Shown: positions 1 to 6,944, counted from the first letter of the stretch. The stretch: DNA of 10,895 nt from Syntrophaceae bacterium (GCA_003154025.1 PMCE01000096.1:16999-27893), one strand, 5' to 3'. Notes: generated from the sequence alone by a model not told the origin. A program made the numbers and translations.

Positions 1-329
1 TCCGGCAGCAGGTGGTGAAACTGAAAGACAAACCCCACCTGACGGTTGCGAAGCTGAGCCAACTCGGCGTTCGAGCGGGCGAATAGGTCCTGTCCCTGGA
101 AGAAGACTTGCCCATCGCTCGGCTGGTCCAGGGTACCCAGGATGTGGAGGAGAGTACTCTTTCCCGCCCCGGAAGCGCCTTCGATGGCCAGCATCTCTCC
201 CGCCCGGATGGTCAAATCGATTCCCTTTAAGACCTCGATGACTTTTCCGCTGGCCCCGAAGATGAAAGATTTCTTTAAATTTCGGGTTTGAATCAGGGGG
301 AGATCCCCCGCGTCATTCGACAGGCTCAG
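1..329 (-). CDS. lolD: LolD-type lipoprotein-export ABC ATPase (N-terminal part)
   Basis: The visible ~109 codons encode the N-terminal part of an ABC ATPase; the rest lies beyond base 1. The translation runs LIQTRNLKKSF, then VLKGIDLTIRAGE, the Walker A loop GASGAGKST, LLHILGTLDQPSDG, and the Q-loop region VGFVFQFHHLLP. This is the typical LolD/MacB-like pattern. LolD powers release of outer-membrane lipoproteins from the inner membrane together with LolC/LolE, and a LolC/E permease lies just upstream, which favours LolD over other members of the family. The frame has no ATG, GTG or TTG upstream of the conserved region. The best start is a CTG at 327-329 whose last two bases overlap the TGA stop of the preceding gene (CTGA), 6 nt after AAGGAGGG. 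A missed base in a G5 run would instead allow an ATG start at 314-316. Family is near certain; the start is not. Confidence 0.85.
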   Translation of the reverse strand, partial: MSLSNDAGDLPLIQTRNLKKSFIFGASGKVIEVLKGIDLTIRAGEMLAIEGASGAGKSTLLHILGTLDQPSDGQVFFQGQDLFARSNAELAQLRNRQVGFVFQFHHLLP

Positions 330-1531
330 ATCATTCCCTCCTTGGCCGGGCTGTTGCGGAAGACCCCCAGCATGCGCAGCTTGTTTTCCAGGCGTGCCTG
401 CAGGGAATCTTCCAGGACCTTCAGGGTTTCAGGATGTAGGGCCACGATCCGATCAAAGTCCTCTTTGCCCAGGCGAACCAGTTCGGCGGGGCGCAGAGTT
501 CTCACCGATGCCGTCCGCGGCCTCCCGGTGATGAGGGAGATCTCTCCAAAGTAATCCCCTTCTTTCAGCGTGGCCAGAATCACCTTCTCTTTTTGAGAGT
601 CCGAGGAGAAGACCTCCACTTCCCCGCTCTTGAGAATGTACAGGCATTCCCCGGGGGCCCCCTCTTCGATCACCACGGTTTCCGCGGGGAATTCCTCCAG
701 GCTCACCGCCTCCAGGATCTTATGGCGCTCCCCGGGAGAAAAGGTCTGGAAAAGGGCGGAAGCGGCCAGGAGATTGTCGAGAACCCGCTCTTTGTAAAAT
801 TTAAAAAGGACCTTGGAGACGCCGGGAAATTCTTGGATGATCTTCTCCATGTCCCCCTGGGTAATCTCCAAGACTTCCGTATCCGTCAAGGATTCCACCG
901 TAGCCTGCCGCCGGGCGTTAGAGAAGAAACCGAACTCGCCGAAGAAGTCGCCTTCCTTCAATTCATTGAGGACCGTCTTCTCTTTACCGGCGGGTCGGCG
1001 GGTAATGGCCACTTTCCCCCGGCTGATGATGTATATGGAATTTCCCGGGTCTCCTTCCCGGCAAATGGCTTTCCCCTTGGCAAACCGCTTGACCTGAATC
1101 TTCTCCATCACCCGGGAAAGCTCCTCCTTCTTAAGGTCGGAAAAGAGAGGGATCGGGGGGAGTGTCCCGGCCCTTGCGGCCGGGGGACTGGCTTCCATCT
1201 CCAGGGGCGCCGGGATTTCTTCGCCGGGCTTTCCCCACTGGGCATACAATTCGGCAATCTGGTCGTGAATTTTGGAACGGGTGGGGTCCAGACGGAGGAT
1301 GAGCTTGTTGAGGGCAATGGCCTGGATCAGCATCCCGTTCTTGGCGTACTCCCGGGCGACTTCATGGTAGGTCGCGATGGCCTCCGTCCGCTTCCCCAGC
1401 TTTTCCTGGAGATCTCCGATCCGGACCCGCAGATGCAGGTTCTTGGGGTCCTGGGCCGTTTTTTGCTCTAGATCCTTCAGCTCTTTTTCGTTTTTTCCCC
1501 CGAAGAGCAGGTTGTCAAAGAATCCACCCAT
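326..1531 (-). CDS. TPR protein with two cyclic-nucleotide-binding domains
   Basis: This 401-residue, apparently cytosolic protein has no signal peptide or membrane segment. Residues ~25-98 form TPR-like helices (RIGDLQEKLGKRTEAIATY, then LIQAIALNKLILRLDP), followed by a Pro/Ala-rich linker (~103-127). Two CRP-type cNMP-binding domains follow at ~128-245 and ~258-375. Both keep the phosphate-binding cassette: FGEFGFFSNARRQATV (G198, E199, R208) and FGEISLITGRPRTASV (G329, E330, R339). There is no DNA-binding helix-turn-helix, kinase or channel domain, so it is not a classical CRP regulator. The ligand (cAMP, cGMP or none) cannot be told from sequence. The start is backed by AAGGAGGG a few bases upstream. 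It lies between lolC/E and lolD with a 73-bp gap upstream and an overlap with lolD downstream, so it is likely co-expressed with the Lol system. A direct role in lipoprotein export is only a guess. Confidence 0.9.
   Translation of the reverse strand: MGGFFDNLLFGGKNEKELKDLEQKTAQDPKNLHLRVRIGDLQEKLGKRTEAIATYHEVAREYAKNGMLIQAIALNKLILRLDPTRSKIHDQIAELYAQWGKPGEEIPAPLEMEASPPAARAGTLPPIPLFSDLKKEELSRVMEKIQVKRFAKGKAICREGDPGNSIYIISRGKVAITRRPAGKEKTVLNELKEGDFFGEFGFFSNARRQATVESLTDTEVLEITQGDMEKIIQEFPGVSKVLFKFYKERVLDNLLAASALFQTFSPGERHKILEAVSLEEFPAETVVIEEGAPGECLYILKSGEVEVFSSDSQKEKVILATLKEGDYFGEISLITGRPRTASVRTLRPAELVRLGKEDFDRIVALHPETLKVLEDSLQARLENKLRMLGVFRNSPAKEGMI
336..343 (-). promoter_or_regulatory. Strong Shine-Dalgarno before the lolD CTG start
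   Basis: On the minus strand AAGGAGGG sits 6 nt before the CTG at 327-329, inside the last codons of the preceding gene. It is the main argument for a CTG start coupled to termination of the upstream gene. The ATG at 332-334 in between is in the upstream frame and is followed at once by its stop. Confidence 0.5.
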
Positions 1532-1604
1532 TCAGCCCTCCTTCGCCCGAAATCGACCGCCAGACCTTTGGATGAAAAACGAAGTCTTCAAACCCCTCCG
1601 CCCC

Positions 1605-2837
1605 TCATTCATACCTCAGGGCCTCCGCCGGGTCCAGCCGGGAGGCTTGCCAGGAAGGGTAAAGAGTCGCCAAAAAACTGATCCCCACCGCTGCCAGGGC
1701 GATGAGCAAAAAGTCGACCCCGTTCACCTTCACCGGAAGGTGGGAGATGTAGTACACATCCCGGGGCAGGGAGATGAACTGGTAGCTGGCCAGGATGCGG
1801 CAGATGAGATATCCCCCGATCAGGCCGATGGCCGTCCCCACTACGCCGATGATCAGACCTTCGAGGATAAAGATTCTCATGATGGACCGGGCCGTAGCCC
1901 CCATAGATTTCAGGATGGCAATGTCCTTGTTCTTTTCCATGACCACCATGATCAGGGTGCTGACGATTCCGAAGGCCGCCACCAGCACGATGAGGACCAG
2001 GATGATGAACATGACCGTCCTTTCCAGCTTCAGGGCGGCGAATAGACTTCGGTTCATCTGCATCCAGTCTTTGGTCCAGAACGGGAACCCCAGATCCTTC
2101 TGGATTCTCCGCGCCACATCCTTCACCCCGTAGATGTCCCGCACCTTCACTTCCACTCCCGAGACCGTGTCTTCCATCCCCAGGAATTTCTGCGCGCCCC
2201 GCAAGGAAATGTAGGCCAGGGTGGTGTCATACTCGTACATCCCGGTGTCGAAGATTCCTTTCACCCTGAATTTTTTCATCGGCGGCCCCATCCCCATGGG
2301 GGCCAAGGCTCCGGTCGGGGAGACGACCACGATCGGATCGTCGAGCATCACTCCCAGGTCCTGGGCCAGCTCTTTGCCGATAAAAATTCCGGGCTGGGCA
2401 GAGGCGTCATCTTTTTCCCCCAGGCTGTCCAGGGTTCCCTTCTTCAGAGTAGCCCCGATGTTGATGACCCCAGCGGCCGTGGCCGGGTCGATCCCCCGGA
2501 GGACGATCCCGCGGGCATTACTCTCGGAGGTGATCATGGCCTGGGTGAAGATGAAAGGAGTCGCCGCAACCACCCCCTCCACCCCCTTGACCTTTTCCAG
2601 GACCTCCCGGTAGTCCCGGATGGAAGACCCGTGCTGAAGGATCACCAAGTGGGCATTGGTCCCCAGGATCTTGTTCTTCAGATCGTCTTCGAACCCGCGC
2701 ATCACCGAAAGAACCACCACCAGGGCCATCACTCCCAAGCCGACTCCGGCCATGGAGAGCAGGGTAATCATCGAGATGAAGATCTGCTTCCGTTTGGCTT
2801 TCAGGTAACGAAGACTGATAAACAGCTCATAGCGCAT
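1605..2837 (-). CDS. lolC: LolC/LolE family lipoprotein-releasing permease
   Basis: This 410-residue inner-membrane protein has the FtsX/MacB permease layout. An N-terminal cytosolic stretch (FISLRYLKAKRKQ) precedes TM1 (~20-45, containing GVGLGVMALVVVLSVMRGFE). A large periplasmic domain (~48-270) follows, then three C-terminal TM segments (~272-298, ~315-345, ~372-395). The loop MEKNKDIAILKSMGAT, which contacts the ATPase in this family, and the ending PAEALRYE are typical of LolC/E. It transfers mature lipoproteins to the carrier LolA using LolD. Only one such permease is seen here, as in many non-enteric bacteria, where it may act as a homodimer. The start matches the family, but no clear Shine-Dalgarno precedes it. 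The first codons themselves look like the TATGAGC heptamer repeats that fill the gap to lysS. The lolC versus lolE label is arbitrary. Confidence 0.93.
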   Translation of the reverse strand: MRYELFISLRYLKAKRKQIFISMITLLSMAGVGLGVMALVVVLSVMRGFEDDLKNKILGTNAHLVILQHGSSIRDYREVLEKVKGVEGVVAATPFIFTQAMITSESNARGIVLRGIDPATAAGVINIGATLKKGTLDSLGEKDDASAQPGIFIGKELAQDLGVMLDDPIVVVSPTGALAPMGMGPPMKKFRVKGIFDTGMYEYDTTLAYISLRGAQKFLGMEDTVSGVEVKVRDIYGVKDVARRIQKDLGFPFWTKDWMQMNRSLFAALKLERTVMFIILVLIVLVAAFGIVSTLIMVVMEKNKDIAILKSMGATARSIMRIFILEGLIIGVVGTAIGLIGGYLICRILASYQFISLPRDVYYISHLPVKVNGVDFLLIALAAVGISFLATLYPSWQASRLDPAEALRYE

Positions 2838-2841
2838 AAAT

Positions 2842-2914
2842 TAGCTCATAGCTCATGGCTCATAGCCCGAAGCTCATCGTCGTTCCTATGAGCTATGAGC
2901 TATCAGCTATCGGT
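2842..2914. repeat. Inverted heptamer-repeat tract between lysS and lolC
   Basis: On the plus strand 2844-2878 is five tandem heptamers (GCTCATA, GCTCATG, GCTCATA, GCCCGAA, GCTCATC). 2887-2914 is four in the opposite sense (TATGAGC, TATGAGC, TATCAGC, TATCGGT). The arms 2842-2856 and 2888-2902 are perfect 15-bp inverted complements around a 31-nt spacer, so either strand can fold into a hairpin. The tract fills the whole gap, abuts the lysS stop codon, and similar heptamers continue into the first codons of lolC. Confidence 0.85.
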
Positions 2915-4398
2915 TATTCTTTTTCCGGCCTCAACTGGGGGAAGAGGATGACGTCCCGGATCGAGGGCGAATCGGTCAGAAGCATGACCAGGCGGTCGAT
3001 ACCGATCCCTTCTCCCGCCGCCGGGGGCATTCCGTACTCCAGAGCCCGCACATAGTCTTCATCCACCAGGCCGGTCTCTTCGTCCCCCCGGGCTTTGGTC
3101 TTGGCCTGTTCCAGGAACCGGATTTTTTGATCCTGGGGATCGTTGAGTTCGGAGAAGGCGTTGGCGATCTCCCGTCCGCTGATGTAGAGCTCAAAGCGGT
3201 CCACGAACTCCGGTTTCTGGTCGTTCCTCCGGGCCAGCGGTGAGTCTTCGATCGGGTACTCGGTAACAAAAGTAGGCTGGATCAGATGAGGTTCGGCGAT
3301 CTTTTCAAAAAGATCCACCCACACCCTGCCTAGGGACTCGTTCCCTTTCAATTCCAACCCCGCATCTTTAGCGAAGGGCAGGATCTTTTCCCGATCCCGC
3401 AACTCGTCCTCTTTCAACTTCCCGAAGGCCATCAAGCCTTCCTGAATGCTGAGGCGCTTCCAGGGGGGCTGGAAGTCAATGCGCGTCCCCTGGTACTCCA
3501 GAGACATCTGTCCCTTGACCTCCTGAGCCAGAGAGGAGAACATGGCCTCGGTCAAGTCCATCAGGTCACGGTAGGTGGCATAAGCTTGATAGAATTCCAG
3601 CATGGTGAATTCGGGGTTATGCTGGGTGGAGATCCCTTCGTTGCGGAAGTTCCGGTTGATCTCGAAGACCCTTTCCAGGCCGCCCACCAACAATCGTTTG
3701 AGGTAGAGTTCCGGCGCGACTCGCATGTACAGATCCATGTCCAGCGTGTTGTGATGGGTCTTGAAGGGACGGGCAGTGGCCCCCCCGGGGATGGATTGCA
3801 TCATGGGAGTTTCCACTTCGAGGAACCCCCGTTGGGTCAGAAACCTTCGGAGGAAATCGATAGCCCGGCTTCGAACCAGGAACACTTCCCGGGAATGGGG
3901 GGTCACAATTAAGTCCACATACCGCTGCCGGTACCGGGTTTCTAGGTCGGTGAGGCCATGCCATTTTTCCGGAAGAGGGCGGAAGGATTTGGCCAGAAGG
4001 TCCACTTCTTCCACCATGAGGGTGAGTTCGCCGGTGCGGGTCCGGAAGAGCTTTCCATAAACCCCCACGATATCCCCGATGTCCAGCCGGGAGAAGACCT
4101 GAAAACTCCTCGGGCTCATCTGATCCCGCCGGAAGTACCCTTGAATTCTGCCGGTCCGATCCTGGATGTGCCCGAAGGCCGCCTTCCCGAAGTTGTTCAA
4201 GCGGATCAGTCGGCCGGCAACAGCAAAGCGATCGTTCAGGTCTTTGAAGTCCTCTTCCCTTCGATTGCCGTGAAGCCCGCTGATCTCTTCGATGGAATGG
4301 CTGACCCGAAAGGCGTTGGGATAAGGGGGAAATCCTTCTTCTTTCAGCTCTTCAAGCTTCTTCTTCCGCTGTAAAAAAAGTTCTTTTAGTTCCTCCAC
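2914..4398 (-). CDS. lysS: Lysyl-tRNA synthetase, class II
   Basis: This 494-residue enzyme charges tRNA-Lys with lysine in the cytosol. Residues ~55-135 form the OB-fold anticodon-binding domain (FAVAGRLIRLNNFGKAAFGHIQD). The class II catalytic core follows: motif 1 around 180-205 (GFLEVETPMMQSIPGGATARPF), motif 2 at ~243-266 (VFEINRNFRNEGISTQHNPEFT) and motif 3 at 462-476 (GEGIGIDRLVMLLTD, with the ATP-binding Arg469). Length and order are normal for the family. The start is GTG at 4396-4398; the resulting EELKELFLQRKKKLEELKEEG matches the usual N-terminal helix. Upstream ribosome-binding signals are weak. A candidate promoter and a hairpin lie in the ~100 nt before it. The Lol genes follow downstream, separated by a repeat hairpin, so it is probably the first gene of a lysS-lol transcript. 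Confidence 0.98.
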   Translation of the reverse strand: MEELKELFLQRKKKLEELKEEGFPPYPNAFRVSHSIEEISGLHGNRREEDFKDLNDRFAVAGRLIRLNNFGKAAFGHIQDRTGRIQGYFRRDQMSPRSFQVFSRLDIGDIVGVYGKLFRTRTGELTLMVEEVDLLAKSFRPLPEKWHGLTDLETRYRQRYVDLIVTPHSREVFLVRSRAIDFLRRFLTQRGFLEVETPMMQSIPGGATARPFKTHHNTLDMDLYMRVAPELYLKRLLVGGLERVFEINRNFRNEGISTQHNPEFTMLEFYQAYATYRDLMDLTEAMFSSLAQEVKGQMSLEYQGTRIDFQPPWKRLSIQEGLMAFGKLKEDELRDREKILPFAKDAGLELKGNESLGRVWVDLFEKIAEPHLIQPTFVTEYPIEDSPLARRNDQKPEFVDRFELYISGREIANAFSELNDPQDQKIRFLEQAKTKARGDEETGLVDEDYVRALEYGMPPAAGEGIGIDRLVMLLTDSPSIRDVILFPQLRPEKE

Positions 4399-4475
4399 GT
4401 TTCACTCGTCCAGGGAAAAGTTTTAGCCCCCCCTTGCGAATATCCGGATGGGCGGGCTTTGTAGAATCTCGAATC

Positions 4476-4500
4476 AATTTTCGGGGTTCGCCCCAAAATT
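4476..4500 (-). promoter_or_regulatory. Short GC-core hairpin at the lysS 5' leader
   Basis: On the plus strand AATTTT-C-GGGG-TTCG-CCCC-AAAATT forms a 10-bp stem with one bulged base and a four-base loop. Seen from the minus strand it lies about where the transcript from the proposed lysS promoter would begin, so it could be a 5'-terminal mRNA hairpin. Alternatively it could be a weak terminator for pyrE transcripts, though no long U-tract follows. The fold is clear; the role is inferred. Confidence 0.5.
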
Positions 4501-4506
4501 TCATTA

Positions 4507-4535
4507 AAAATATCCCAATTCCCCTCAGGAGTCAA
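4507..4535 (-). promoter_or_regulatory. Candidate sigma70 promoter for lysS
   Basis: Reading the minus strand, TTGACT (4530-4535; 5/6 to consensus) is followed after 17 bp by TATTTT (4507-4512; 4/6). Transcription would start near 4500, about 100 nt before the lysS GTG. This is the best such pair I see in the pyrE-lysS gap. Confidence 0.45.
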
Positions 4536-4555
4536 TCATAAATGAACCCTTCGAG

Positions 4556-4583
4556 TGCGGATTGCGGAATGCGGATTGCGCGA
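4556..4583. repeat. Four tandem heptamers, one orientation
   Basis: TGCGGAT, TGCGGAA, TGCGGAT, TGCGCGA follow each other exactly in the pyrE-lysS gap. No inverted partner array is visible nearby, unlike the other heptamer tracts in this window. Confidence 0.75.
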
Positions 4584-4693
4584 TTCTTAAACGGGAAGGC
4601 AAAGAGCCAGCCGAGAGATTTTTCGAAAATGTAAGCTTATCTCCTGGTCGTAAAAACTCCCGGAAATAGAAAGAGAAATGGTGCGGAAAGCGG

Positions 4694-5248
4694 TCAGTCT
4701 TTCATAAAGTCGTGGCGGGTGAAGAGAGACTCTATCTCGTAGCCGTAATTCTTCAGGTTTTCCCGGCCCCCTTCATCCCGATCCACGATGGCCAGGACGC
4801 GGGCCACCTTCAACCCCTCCTCTTTGGCCCTCTCGATGGCTTTCATGGTGCTGCCGCCGGTGGTGACCACATCTTCCACGATCGCCACTCCGGTCCCCTC
4901 GGGAAGGTTCTGGATTCCTTCGATCCACAGCCCGCGCCCGTGCTTCTTGGCTTCTTTCCGGATGAGAAAAGCAGGGATGGGATTCCCTTCCAGATAGCTG
5001 ACGAGGGATACCGCCGTGGCGATGGGATCGGCCCCCATGGTCGGGCCTCCGACTCCCTGGACCTTATCCAGGGAACTCTTTAGTCGGTCGAATAAGAGCT
5101 TTCCCACCAGATATGCCCCCTCAGGGTGGAGGGTCACGGGTCGGCAGTCGATGTAAAAATCGCTTTCCTTGCCCGAGGTCAGGATGAACTTGCCTTTTTT
5201 GAATCCCTTCTCTTTCAACAACAGGAAAAGTTTTTCCCGCAGGTCCAT
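4694..5248 (-). CDS. pyrE: Orotate phosphoribosyltransferase
   Basis: This 184-residue cytosolic enzyme makes orotidine 5'-phosphate from orotate and PRPP in pyrimidine synthesis. The PRPP-binding motif VAIVEDVVTTGGST is at ~121-134. The flexible catalytic loop RKEAKKHGRG is at ~97-106, with the conserved lysines and His. The N-terminal FILTSGKESDFYIDCRPVTL (~21-40) is the orotate/ribose-phosphate segment typical of bacterial PyrE. Length is slightly short but within the family range. The ATG is preceded by a good GGGAGGA site on the minus strand. It lies downstream of purB in the same direction, so purine and pyrimidine genes are neighbours. The 183-bp gap between them is mostly heptamer repeats. 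Confidence 0.97.
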   Translation of the reverse strand: MDLREKLFLLLKEKGFKKGKFILTSGKESDFYIDCRPVTLHPEGAYLVGKLLFDRLKSSLDKVQGVGGPTMGADPIATAVSLVSYLEGNPIPAFLIRKEAKKHGRGLWIEGIQNLPEGTGVAIVEDVVTTGGSTMKAIERAKEEGLKVARVLAIVDRDEGGRENLKNYGYEIESLFTRHDFMKD

Positions 5249-5265
5249 AGATCCTCCCTAAAAAA

Positions 5266-5325
5266 GGCCCGAGGTTCGAGGCCAAGGGCTCAAAACTATT
5301 TTCTGCTTGTTCTTCCTCGTGCCTC
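5266..5325. repeat. Heptamer tract A upstream of pyrE, partly inverted
   Basis: Plus-strand heptamers GGCCCGA, GGTTCGA, GGCCAAG, GGCTCAA run from 5266 to 5293. The inverted sequence CCTCGTGCCTC (5315-5325) pairs with GAGGTTCGAGG (5271-5281) at 9 of 11 positions. The tract lies just before the pyrE Shine-Dalgarno. Confidence 0.7.
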
Positions 5326-5332
5326 AAAAACA

Positions 5333-5423
5333 GGTTCGAGGTTCGAGGCCCGAGGTTCCAGGTCAAGGACCCAACACCACCTTCTTCTAGTTTTTCCTCG
5401 GGCCTCGAGCCTCGATCCTCGGG
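5333..5423. repeat. Heptamer tract B downstream of purB, inverted arms
   Basis: Forward heptamers run from 5333: GGTTCGA, GGTTCGA, GGCCCGA, GGTTCCA, GGTCAAG. Facing them are four inverted units at 5396-5423: CCTCGGG, CCTCGAG, CCTCGAT, CCTCGGG. The arms 5333-5355 and 5396-5418 match at 21 of 23 positions, enough for a long hairpin with a ~40-nt loop ending 8 bp from the purB stop codon. It could act as a transcript 3' structure, but there is no typical U-run on the minus strand. Confidence 0.85.
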
Positions 5424-5431
5424 CCTTATTT

Positions 5432-6727
5432 TTATTTCTTGAAAACCCTCTTGAATATCGTATCAACGTACCGCAACGAATGGGACCGGTCGAGGCACTC
5501 CTGGATTTCCTTCGCCTTCAGATGCCGGAGGATGGCCCGGTCTTTCAGGAGAACGCCCCTGAAATCCTTCTTTCCCGCCATGACCTGGAACGCCGCTTTC
5601 TGCACCAGAGCATAGGCCTCTTCCCGGGTTAACCCCTTCTGCACCAGTTTCAGCAGGACGCCTTCGGAGTAGATCATCCCCCGGGTCTTCTCCAGATTGG
5701 CCTGCATGTTCTCCGGATAAACCACCAGTTGCTCCATCATCCGGGTCATCCGGTCCAGCATGTAATCGAGGAGAATGGTGCTGTCGGGGCCGATCACCCG
5801 CTCTACGGAGGAGTGGCTGATGTCTCGCTCGTGCCATAAGGCCACGTTCTCCAGGGAGGCCCAGGCATTTCCCCGGAGAACACGGGAGAGGCCGGCAATG
5901 TTTTCCGAACCGATGGGGTTTCTCTTGTGGGGCATGGCCGAGGACCCCTTCTGCCCCTTGGTGAAAGGCTCTTCGGCTTCGGAGACCTCTGTCCGCTGGA
6001 GATGGCGAATCTCCACGGCGATCTTCTCCAGCGAAGCCCCGATGATCGCCAGAGTGGTGAAGAACTCCGCATGGCGGTCCCGCTGGATAATCTGGCTGCT
6101 GATGGGCGCAGGTTTGAGCCCGCACTTCTTGCAGACGTAGGCTTCCACCTCGGGAGGCAGATGGGCGAAGGTTCCCACCGCTCCGGAGATTTTGCCGTAG
6201 CCCACCCGTTCTTTGGCTCGACCCAGGCGTTCCAGGTTTCTTTCCATCTCAGCGTACCACAGAGCTACCTTAAGGCCAAAGGTCGTAGGCTCGGCGTGCA
6301 TTCCGTGCGTGCGTCCGACGATGGGGGTATAGCGGTATTCGAAAGCCCTCCTCTTCAGCGCTCCGAGAAAAGCCTTCAGATCCTCTTCCAGAATGCCGGC
6401 CGCTTCCACCAGTTGCATGGCCAATGAAGTGTCCAAAATATCCGACGAAGTCATGCCCATGTGGAGGTAGCGGGCCGCGGGTCCGACCCTCTCGCTGACC
6501 GTGGTCAAGAAAGCGATGACATCGTGCTTGACGATCTTTTCCACTTCCTCGACCCGGGCTACATCGAAACCCGCCCTCCTTTGGATCTCCTTCAGGGCCC
6601 CGCGGGGAACGAGCCCCAGGTTGGCCATCGCCTCGCAGGCGAATACTTCGATCTGCAGCCACTTCCGGAAGCGGTTCTCCGCTTCCCAAACATCGGCCAT
6701 TCTCTTCCGGGTATATCTTGGGATCAT
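5432..6727 (-). CDS. purB: Adenylosuccinate lyase
   Basis: This 431-residue cytosolic enzyme catalyses two fumarate-releasing steps in purine synthesis (SAICAR to AICAR and adenylosuccinate to AMP). It shows the fumarase/aspartase superfamily pattern: MGMTSSDILDT (~90-100), the catalytic GRTHGMHAEPTT with His141, and the signature loop GSSAMPHKRNP (261-271) with the catalytic serine. His141 and Ser262/263 agree with the numbering known for the Bacillus-type PurB. The start is the ATG at 6725-6727, giving MIPRYTRKRMADVW, the family's usual N-terminus, with AGAGGA just upstream. A longer reading from 6811 would run through the promoter and is not credible. It is the first gene of the leftward block, followed by pyrE. 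Confidence 0.97.
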   Translation of the reverse strand: MIPRYTRKRMADVWEAENRFRKWLQIEVFACEAMANLGLVPRGALKEIQRRAGFDVARVEEVEKIVKHDVIAFLTTVSERVGPAARYLHMGMTSSDILDTSLAMQLVEAAGILEEDLKAFLGALKRRAFEYRYTPIVGRTHGMHAEPTTFGLKVALWYAEMERNLERLGRAKERVGYGKISGAVGTFAHLPPEVEAYVCKKCGLKPAPISSQIIQRDRHAEFFTTLAIIGASLEKIAVEIRHLQRTEVSEAEEPFTKGQKGSSAMPHKRNPIGSENIAGLSRVLRGNAWASLENVALWHERDISHSSVERVIGPDSTILLDYMLDRMTRMMEQLVVYPENMQANLEKTRGMIYSEGVLLKLVQKGLTREEAYALVQKAAFQVMAGKKDFRGVLLKDRAILRHLKAKEIQECLDRSHSLRYVDTIFKRVFKK

Positions 6728-6755
6728 GTCTTTCCTCTGCCGTTTTTTCTCCGAA

Positions 6756-6784
6756 AAAGTAACAGCTTCCCCGGTCAATGTCAA
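6756..6784 (-). promoter_or_regulatory. Candidate sigma70 promoter for purB
   Basis: On the minus strand a perfect TTGACA (6779-6784) is followed by a 17-bp spacer and TACTTT (6756-6761; 3/6). It would give a ~20-nt leader before the purB ATG, just containing the Shine-Dalgarno. No PurR operator or PRPP-responsive leader is apparent. Confidence 0.5.
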
Positions 6785-6791
6785 GATATTG

Positions 6792-6809
6792 AAAGGCATC
6801 AAAGGCATC
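6792..6809. repeat. Tandem 9-bp repeat upstream of the purB promoter
   Basis: AAAGGCATC occurs twice in direct succession immediately upstream of the purB -35 box, where an activator could bind. With only two copies it may also be chance. Confidence 0.45.
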
Positions 6810-6944
6810 AAAAAGCAACGCCTCGGGAAATGACTTTTCAGAATGCTTCTGCAAACGGAGATGGTTAGACCCCTTCTCCGGCTTCCTGCAATCTCGACTC
6901 TTTGCCCGAAGAAGAAAAAAGATGGAAAAACCCGTTGAAATTTC

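Larger units (their letters stand above)
4399..4693. other. pyrE-lysS intergenic region
   Basis: These 295 bp carry the lysS promoter candidate, the leader hairpin and a four-unit heptamer tract. The part next to pyrE (4584-4693) holds only a 10-bp TTTTCGAAAA palindrome (4620-4629) and no convincing terminator or ORF. I found no T-box-like elements in the lysS leader. Confidence 0.6.

Noticed and set aside
593..1471. Long plus-strand open frame antisense to the cNMP-binding protein
   Set aside because: Shadow of a GC-rich gene on the other strand; the translation is low in recognisable motifs and rich in Gly/Pro/Leu/Arg as expected for antisense.
4399..4500. T-box or other known riboswitch in the lysS leader
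   Set aside because: No specifier-loop layout or T-box core sequence is visible, and T-boxes are rare in such Gram-negative bacteria.
6728..6811. A 28-residue N-terminal extension of PurB starting at 6811
   Set aside because: It would cover the candidate promoter and leader. The family N-terminus MIPRYTRxxM begins at 6727, and a Shine-Dalgarno precedes that ATG.
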